A DNA stretch of 37,514 nt, from NCBI GenBank assembly GCA_017625395.1, contig JAGALD010000036.1, forward strand, positions 1 to 37,514, given 5' to 3'. The notes beneath the pieces are model-generated. The model saw only the letters and a list, made by a program, of their open reading frames with translations. It made no database searches and was not told the origin of the DNA. The number at the start of each line of letters is the position of its first letter. The stretch's first letter is position 1. Origin of the DNA: Bacilli bacterium. GTDB taxonomy: Bacteria; Bacillota_I; Bacilli_A; RF39; UBA660. A program made the position numbers and the translations under genes. Shown here piece by piece: positions 32,809 to 37,514 of the stretch.

Positions 32809-33336
32809 GCAAATTCAAAGAATAATTTGTTAATCAATGAACAAATTAAAGTTCCACAAGTTTTGGTTATTGGTCCTAATGGAGAACAAACAGGAGTAAA
32901 GACAATAAAAGATGCTTTAACTCTTGCAAATTATGCTGGACTTGATCTAGTATTAATTGGACCAAATGGTAATCCACCAGTATGTAAATTGATGGATTAT
33001 AATAAGTACAAATATGAAAAAAGCAAGAAAGAAAAAGAAGCCTTAAAGAAACAAAGGGCAAGTTTACAAGAACTTAAAGAGTTTAGATTATCTCCATCTA
33101 TTGATGTAGGAGATTTCGAAACAAAAATTAAACAAGTTACTAAATATCTAGAAAAAGGTGACAAAATTAAAGTTACTATTAGATTTAGAGGAAGACAAAT
33201 GGCTCATACTGAATTAGGGCAAGATGTTCTTTTAAGATTTGCTGATAGGCTTAAAGATATTGCTGAAATTGAATCACAACCTAAACTAGATGGAAAGAAT
33301 ATGTTTATGTTATTAATGCCAAAGAAAGTAAAGTAG
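32806..33336 (+). CDS. infC: Translation initiation factor IF-3
   Basis: A 176-aa factor that binds the 30S subunit and checks the start codon. The N-domain has INEQIKVPQVLVIGPNGEQ-type sequence and NPPVCKLMDYNKYKYE, and after a Lys-rich linker the C-domain has IRFRGRQMAHTELG and PKLDGKNMFMLLMPK. The reading frame is best started at ATA 32806, giving a length close to the usual 170-180 residues. It is first in infC-rpmI-rplT, which in this genome is continued by rpsB and tsf. Expression is probably controlled twice: by the L20-type attenuator and by the rare start codon. Confidence 0.95.
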   Translation: MANSKNNLLINEQIKVPQVLVIGPNGEQTGVKTIKDALTLANYAGLDLVLIGPNGNPPVCKLMDYNKYKYEKSKKEKEALKKQRASLQELKEFRLSPSIDVGDFETKIKQVTKYLEKGDKIKVTIRFRGRQMAHTELGQDVLLRFADRLKDIAEIESQPKLDGKNMFMLLMPKKVK

Positions 33337-33348
33337 GAGGAATTTAAT

Positions 33349-33537
33349 ATGACAAAAATTAAAAAGCATAGTGGATTAAGTAAAGTTCTAAAAGTTAGAA
33401 AAGGTGGAACTATTACATTACGTCAAACTGGTTTAAATCACAAAACTGGTAAAAAAAGCGGAGCTGTTAATAGAAGTAAAAGAAAAAATGCACAATTAAG
33501 TAGAGCAGACTATAACAGACTTAAGAAAGTAATATAG
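33349..33537 (+). CDS. rpmI: Ribosomal protein L35
   Basis: A 62-aa basic protein of the large subunit with the family pattern KKHSGLSKVLKVRKGG, HKTGKKS and RKNAQLSRADYNRLKK. It follows infC by 12 bases with an AGGAGG ribosome-binding site and precedes rplT, the standard order. Confidence 0.95.
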   Translation: MTKIKKHSGLSKVLKVRKGGTITLRQTGLNHKTGKKSGAVNRSKRKNAQLSRADYNRLKKVI

Positions 33538-33554
33538 TGTAGGAGGAATTAGAA

Positions 33555-34121
33555 ATGACAAGAGTAAAAAATGGTGTTACAACTAAAGCACGTCATAAAA
33601 AAGTGTTAAAAGCAGCTAAAGGTTACTTTGGAAGCAAACATAGATTATATAAGACTGCAAAAGAACAATTAATGCATTCAGGACAATATGCATATAGAGA
33701 TAGACGTCAAAAGAAAAGAGATTTTAGAAGTCTATGGATTACAAGAATTAATGCAGCATGTAGAGAAAATGAAATTAGTTATTCTAGATTTATAGAAGGA
33801 TTAAACAAAGCAGGAATTGAAGTTAACAGAAAAATGTTATCAGAAATTGCTATTAGTGATCCAAAAGCATTTAGCGAAATCGTAAAACAAGCTAAATTAG
33901 GTTTAGAAGGAAAATTAGTTGCAGCTAAAAAAGAAGTTAAAAGCGAAGTAGAAGTTCTTAAAGAAGAAGAAAAAAAACCAGCTAAGAAAGCAGCTAAAAA
34001 AGAAGAAGCTGAAGTAAAAGAAGAAAAGAAACCAGCTAAGAAAGCTACAAAAAAAGAAGAAACTGAAGAAAAACCAGTTAAAAAAACAATAAAAAAAGCT
34101 ACAAAAAAAGAAACTGAATAA
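33555..34121 (+). CDS. rplT: Ribosomal protein L20 with long Lys/Ala-rich C-terminal tail
   Basis: A 188-aa protein. Residues 1-118 are a full L20: [37 protein letters not shown], and [15 protein letters not shown]20 normally ends near residue 118-120. The extra roughly 70 residues form an alternating Lys/Ala/Glu region with [12 protein letters not shown]-like units, similar in composition to histone-H1-like or DNA-binding tails. The frame is open without interruption, so this is not a frameshift into the intergenic space. L20 assembles 23S rRNA and represses its own operon via the leader. Confidence 0.93.
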   Translation: MTRVKNGVTTKARHKKVLKAAKGYFGSKHRLYKTAKEQLMHSGQYAYRDRRQKKRDFRSLWITRINAACRENEISYSRFIEGLNKAGIEVNRKMLSEIAISDPKAFSEIVKQAKLGLEGKLVAAKKEVKSEVEVLKEEEKKPAKKAAKKEEAEVKEEKKPAKKATKKEETEEKPVKKTIKKATKKETE

Positions 34122-34137
34122 GACATATTAATGGATC

Positions 34138-34165
34138 TAATTCCTAGTGCCTACGGGTGGAATTA
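34138..34165 (+). other. Hairpin between rplT and rpsB
   Basis: TAATTCC (34138-34144) pairs with GGAATTA (34159-34165) around a 14-base loop. No T run follows, so it is not a terminator. It could be a leader structure of rpsB or a processing site; the nearest known leaders are S2 autoregulatory elements, but no match is claimed. Confidence 0.45.
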
Positions 34166-34209
34166 TTATAGAAATTAATAGAAGATAAAAACGAAAAGGA
34201 GATATTATT

Positions 34210-35154
34210 ATGACAGTTGTGTCAATGAATTATTTATTAGAAGCAGGTGTTCATTTCGGGCATCAAAAAAGAAGATGGAATCCAAAAATGAGAGAGTATA
34301 TATATACTTCACGTGATGATATATATATAATCGATTTACAAAAAACAGCAAAGAAGATTGAAGAAGCATACGAAGCAATGAAAGAAATAGCTGAAAATGA
34401 AGGTAAAATCTTATTTGTTGGAACTAAAAAACAAGCACAAGAAGCAGCAGAAGAAAGTGCTGTTAGAACAGGAATGTATTTCGTAAATGAAAGATGGCTT
34501 GGTGGTACTTTAACTAACTTTAAGACTATCAGATCAAGAATCAAAAGACTTGAAGACATTGAAAAAATGGAACAAGACGGAACTTTCGAATTACTTCCAA
34601 AAAAAGAAGTTATTCAAATTAAAAAAGAATACGATAAATTAAACAAAAACTTAAGAGGAATCAGAGAAATGAAAAAACTTCCTGATGCTTTAGTTATTGT
34701 TGATCCTAGAAAAGAAGAAATAGCTATCAAAGAAGCAAGAAAATTAAATATTCCAGTATTTGGTGTAGTAGATACTAACTGTGATCCAGATATGGTTGAC
34801 TATGTTATTCCAGGTAATGACGATGCTGTTAGAAGTGTTAAACTTATGATTGGAGTTTTAACAAACGCTATAGCAGAAGTTAATGGAAAAGAAATGATTG
34901 ATTACTTAACAGAAGAAGATAAGAATAAATTAGCTGGAAAAACTAAAAAAGAAGAAAAAGAAGTTAATGAATTCGTAGAAAAAATAGAACAAACTGAAAA
35001 AGCAACTGAAGAAGTTGAAACTACTGAAAATGTAGAAGTTCAATCTAATTTAGAAGACATGAATCTTTCAGAATTAAAAGAATTAGCTAAAGAAAAAGGT
35101 GTTAAAGGTTATTCTAAAATGAAGAAAGATGAACTTATCGAATCATTAAGATAG
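34210..35154 (+). CDS. rpsB: Ribosomal protein S2 with Rho-N/SAP-like C-terminal tail
   Basis: A 314-aa protein. Residues 1-235 are S2 ([47 protein letters not shown]). S2 is usually 230-260 residues. The extra C-terminus is an acidic linker and, at residues 281-314, a compact helical motif ([20 protein letters not shown] then [12 protein letters not shown]) that looks like a Rho N-terminal or SAP-like helix-extended-helix nucleic-acid binder. AAAAGGAGAT precedes the start. It lies 88 bases after rplT and 23 bases before tsf. Confidence 0.93.
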   Translation: MTVVSMNYLLEAGVHFGHQKRRWNPKMREYIYTSRDDIYIIDLQKTAKKIEEAYEAMKEIAENEGKILFVGTKKQAQEAAEESAVRTGMYFVNERWLGGTLTNFKTIRSRIKRLEDIEKMEQDGTFELLPKKEVIQIKKEYDKLNKNLRGIREMKKLPDALVIVDPRKEEIAIKEARKLNIPVFGVVDTNCDPDMVDYVIPGNDDAVRSVKLMIGVLTNAIAEVNGKEMIDYLTEEDKNKLAGKTKKEEKEVNEFVEKIEQTEKATEEVETTENVEVQSNLEDMNLSELKELAKEKGVKGYSKMKKDELIESLR

Positions 35155-35177
35155 TTATTAAGAAAGGATTGTATAAT

Positions 35178-36047
35178 ATGTTTAGTGCTGCAGATGTTAA
35201 AAATTTAAGAGAAAAAACAGGGGCTGGAATGCTTGACTGTAAAAAAGCTTTAGAAGCTTGTAATGGTGATATGGACCAAGCAGTTGATTGGTTAAGAGAA
35301 AAAGGAATATCAAAAGCATCTAAGAAAGAATCACGTATTGCTGCAGAAGGGCTTAGTGAAATAATTGTTGATGGAAATAAAGCTGTAATATTAGAAGTAA
35401 ATTCTGAAACAGACTTTGTTGCTAAAAATGAAGAATTTAAAAAATTCATTTCAACAGTTGGAAATACTATTTTAAATAGTGAAGTAACTACTATGGAAGA
35501 AGCTTTAGAATTAAAAGTTGAAGAAGAAACAATTAGTAATTACTTAATCAATTTAATAGCAAAAATTGGAGAAAAAATTAGTTTCAGAAGATTTGAATTA
35601 GTTTCTAAAAATGATGACCAAGTATTTGGTGTATACTCACATATGGGTGGAAAAATTTCTGTTTTAACTGTATTAGACGGAAATAATGAAGAAGTTGCAA
35701 AAGATGTTAGTATGCATGCTGCTGCAATGAGACCAGCTTATATGACAAGAGAAGAAGTTCCAGAAGATGTTTTAAATCATGAAAGAGAAATCATTAAGGA
35801 ACAAGCTATTAATGAAGGAAAACCAGCAGAAATAGCAGAAAAAATGGTTACAGGAAGAATTAACAAATACTACAAAGAAGTATGTTTATTAGAACAAGCA
35901 TTTGTTAAAGATCCAGACCTATCTGTTGAACAATATGCAAAAAACAATGGATGTACAATTAAGAAAATGGTTCGTTTTGAAGTAGGAGAAGGAATTGAAA
36001 AAAGAAATGAAGATTTCGCATCTGAAGTAATGAACCAAATTAAATAA
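35178..36047 (+). CDS. tsf: Elongation factor Ts
   Basis: A 289-aa exchange factor that reloads EF-Tu with GTP. The N-terminal UBA-like part has VKNLREKTGAGMLDCKKALE, followed by the core domain with VNSETDFVAKNEEFK, containing the TDFV motif that contacts EF-Tu, and HMGGKISVL. Length is normal. ATG 35178 is chosen over TTG 35169 because AAAGGA lies at a proper distance and the protein then begins MFSAADVKNL. It is downstream of rpsB as in most bacteria and is followed by two terminators. Confidence 0.96.
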   Translation: MFSAADVKNLREKTGAGMLDCKKALEACNGDMDQAVDWLREKGISKASKKESRIAAEGLSEIIVDGNKAVILEVNSETDFVAKNEEFKKFISTVGNTILNSEVTTMEEALELKVEEETISNYLINLIAKIGEKISFRRFELVSKNDDQVFGVYSHMGGKISVLTVLDGNNEEVAKDVSMHAAAMRPAYMTREEVPEDVLNHEREIIKEQAINEGKPAEIAEKMVTGRINKYYKEVCLLEQAFVKDPDLSVEQYAKNNGCTIKKMVRFEVGEGIEKRNEDFASEVMNQIK

Positions 36048-36075
36048 AGAATTAAAGAAATTTAATTCTTTTTTT
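36046..36075 (+). terminator. Intrinsic terminator after tsf, first of two
   Basis: The 11-bp stem AAAGAATTAAA / TTTAATTCTTT has a GAAA loop and a T run. It starts at the stop codon. Confidence 0.85.
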
Positions 36076-36087
36076 GTTAACTTTACT

Positions 36088-36114
36088 AAGAAGAATTAAA
36101 ATCTTCTTTTTTTT
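36088..36114 (+). terminator. Intrinsic terminator after tsf, second of two
   Basis: The stem AAGAAGA / TCTTCTT has a 7-base loop followed by a T run. Confidence 0.75.
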
Positions 36115-36129
36115 GTACGTTTTGTGTTA

Positions 36130-36135
36130 TATAAT
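36130..36135 (+). promoter_or_regulatory. Possible -10 box before the FtsW/RodA-type gene
   Basis: TATAAT lies 22 bases before the start codon, but there is no acceptable -35 at 16-18 bases and no TGn extension. Tandem terminators just upstream make a promoter here likely on position alone. Confidence 0.4.
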
Positions 36136-36157
36136 GATAATATACTAAGGAGGCGAT

Positions 36158-37300
36158 ATGAAAGTATTAAAGTATACTGACAAGATATTGTTATTTGTAA
36201 GTGTATTACTTTTTGCTATAGGACTAGTTATGATATTCTCATCATCAAATATTGCAGCCTTTATGAGATATGGTTCTAATCCATATAAATTTTTAGTTAG
36301 GCAGCTAGCAATATTATGTTTTGGAATTATAATATTTATAGTTGTAATAAATTTTAGTACCAAAAGTTATAGTGCACTATCCTGGTTTGGAATATTAGCA
36401 ACAATAGGAATGTTAATCTTTGTGTTTTTTTATGGTGTAATGACTAATAAAGCACGAAGCTGGATTAATTTAGGATTTTTTCAATTTCAACCAAGTGAGC
36501 TGGCGAAAGTAATGCTTATCGTTTGGTTCTCGGCATTCTACGAATTAAATAGAAAAAATTTGAATAAGTTATTTACAAATTTATTTCCAATAGCAATGGC
36601 AGGATTCATTGCTGCACTAGTTATTTTACAACCAGATTTTGGAACAGCAGGAGTAATAATAATACTAGCATTTCTACTTTATCTATTAATTCCAATTAAG
36701 CCTTTGACAAAATTTAAAGTTGCATCAATTTCAATATTGGTAATGTCAGTGATATTAATGGGATATTATCTTTTTGATACATCTTCATTTGGAAGACAAA
36801 TATCAAGATTAGATTTTAAAAATCCATGTAGTGAAGAAAAGTTTTATACCACAGGAAATCAAGTATGTAATTCTTATATTGCATTTAATAATGGTGATTT
36901 ACTAAAAGGTAAAGGACTTGGAAACAGTACTCAAAAATATTTATATTTACCAGAATCACATACAGATTTCATTTTTGCAATAGTAGTTGAAGAACTTGGT
37001 GTAGTAGCAGCAGTGGGTATAATACTTCTTTATATGATATTGCTATACCGAATTATTTCAATTGGAAACAATAGTTCAAGTAGTAGAGGTTCTATTATTT
37101 GTTATGGAGTTGCAATATATATATTCTTACATATAGCAATAAATCTTTTAGGAATTATGGGCTGGCTTCCACTAACAGGAATTCCATTACCATTCTTATC
37201 CTATGGAGGAACATTTACTATATGTATAATTATTGCACTTTCTATGGTACAACGTGTTGCTATAGAAACAAAAATGAAAAAATTAGGAATTCTTAAATAA
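36158..37300 (+). CDS. FtsW/RodA/SpoVE-family peptidoglycan polymerase
   Basis: A 380-aa polytopic membrane protein of the SEDS family, which polymerises glycan strands from lipid II with a partner penicillin-binding protein. About ten hydrophobic segments are visible. Family blocks are KARSWINLGFFQFQPSELAK, ILQPDFGTA (the catalytic Asp region), LPESHTDFIFAIVVEELG in the extracytoplasmic loop, and GIPLPFLSYGGT near the C-terminus. Whether it is FtsW, RodA or SpoVE cannot be decided from motifs alone; no PBP gene is adjacent. AAGGAGG precedes the ATG. Confidence 0.9.
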   Translation: MKVLKYTDKILLFVSVLLFAIGLVMIFSSSNIAAFMRYGSNPYKFLVRQLAILCFGIIIFIVVINFSTKSYSALSWFGILATIGMLIFVFFYGVMTNKARSWINLGFFQFQPSELAKVMLIVWFSAFYELNRKNLNKLFTNLFPIAMAGFIAALVILQPDFGTAGVIIILAFLLYLLIPIKPLTKFKVASISILVMSVILMGYYLFDTSSFGRQISRLDFKNPCSEEKFYTTGNQVCNSYIAFNNGDLLKGKGLGNSTQKYLYLPESHTDFIFAIVVEELGVVAAVGIILLYMILLYRIISIGNNSSSSRGSIICYGVAIYIFLHIAINLLGIMGWLPLTGIPLPFLSYGGTFTICIIIALSMVQRVAIETKMKKLGILK

Positions 37301-37312
37301 ATATATAATAAT

Positions 37313-37332
37313 CTCCTTAGGGAGGTTTTTTT
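37313..37332 (+). terminator. Short terminator-like hairpin containing the next Shine-Dalgarno
   Basis: CTCC / GGAG arms with a TTAG loop are followed by G and seven T. GGGAGG is also the ribosome-binding site of the ATG at 37333. At four base pairs the stem is weak as a terminator. Confidence 0.45.
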
Positions 37333-37514
37333 ATGAATTTTTTTATTAATATAAGAGATTCTATTTATTATAATAGAAAAAAAATTATCATTATATTTGT
37401 AGCAATTACATGTATAATGATTTTTTATATATATAATAATACGAATACTTTTAGTGAAGAGAATATTGTTGAATATAAAGAAGAAATAGAGCAAAATACT
37501 TTTAATAATATAGA
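37333..37514 (+). CDS. Partial membrane-anchored protein, cut by window end
   Basis: An open frame from ATG 37333 to the window end, about 60 codons without a stop. The protein begins MNFFINIRDSIYYNRKK, then has a membrane segment (IIIIFVAITCIMIFYIYN, about residues 18-35), followed by an acidic stretch. A GGGAGG site with seven T before the ATG makes it a real gene. The family cannot be told from the part present; bitopic proteins of the ComEA or cell-wall type start this way, but nothing here is specific. Confidence 0.6.
   Translation, partial: MNFFINIRDSIYYNRKKIIIIFVAITCIMIFYIYNNTNTFSEENIVEYKEEIEQNTFNNI

Noticed and set aside
34150-34170. GGGTGGAA near 34155 recalls the T-box antiterminator motif
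   Set aside because: The conserved ACCGCG half is missing, only about 30 bases precede it, so there is no room for stem I, and the downstream gene is rpsB rather than an aminoacyl-tRNA synthetase or transporter.
1-37514. tRNA, rRNA, IS elements, integrases and prophage genes
   Set aside because: No cloverleaf with a T-loop motif, no rRNA sequence, no transposase or integrase frame and no inverted repeats of IS type were seen.

Overview
The window is an AT-rich stretch of a Gram-positive-type chromosome, probably an uncultured spore-forming member of the Bacillota (Firmicutes). It carries peptidoglycan and division genes (murG, murB, divIB, murC, ftsW/rodA type) and endospore genes (spoIIGA, sigE, gpr, spoIIP). 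TGA is used as a stop (murG, rel, the CPBP protease), so this is not a Mycoplasma-type genetic code. A relative of the gut Bacilli lineages with reduced genomes (RF39-like) is a plausible guess, but no rRNA is present to test it.

Layout. 1-1203: a PfkB-type sugar kinase and a stand-alone Smr-domain protein. 1148-8128: a near-perfect vegetative promoter inside the Smr gene drives two large proteins, a membrane-anchored protein with four Cys-paired Ig-like repeats (772 aa) and a 1514-aa protein with helical repeats and a central membrane segment. 8156-10521: a degenerate polysaccharide-deacetylase-like protein, then spoIIGA-sigE. 10621-13303: murG-murB-divIB operon. 13322-15143 (minus): a CPBP protease, a metallophosphoesterase and a 58-aa Gly/Pro/aromatic-rich protein whose ribosome-binding site lies inside a terminator hairpin. 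15264-17354: murC, an orphan basic protein and a ComN-like regulator. 17366-21041: rel, dtd and an AI-2E/PerM permease. 21073-22342 (minus): a transglutaminase-like protein and rpsT. 22443-24785: gpr-spoIIP and a small membrane protein, in the order of Bacillus gpr-spoIIP-yqxA. 24842-29080: a 1412-aa two-module acyl-CoA dehydratase activase-like protein. 29230-32589: a six-gene operon with two small membrane proteins, two WXG100-like proteins, a longer ESX/LXG-like protein and a 407-aa protein ending in a C39/papain-like Cys-His-Asp domain. 32617-36114: infC-rpmI-rplT with an L20-type attenuator, then rpsB and tsf. 36158-37514: an FtsW/RodA-type protein and the start of a truncated membrane protein.

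Two parts look least described. One is the ESX-like operon ending in a putative secreted cysteine peptidase. The other is the strongly promoted pair of giant proteins at 1208-8086. Smaller points are an ATA start codon for infC, a Lys/Ala tail on L20, a Rho-N/SAP-like tail on S2, and terminator-like hairpins that contain Shine-Dalgarno sequences. Intergenic gaps are all short; none exceeds 300 bases without a gene or a named element.
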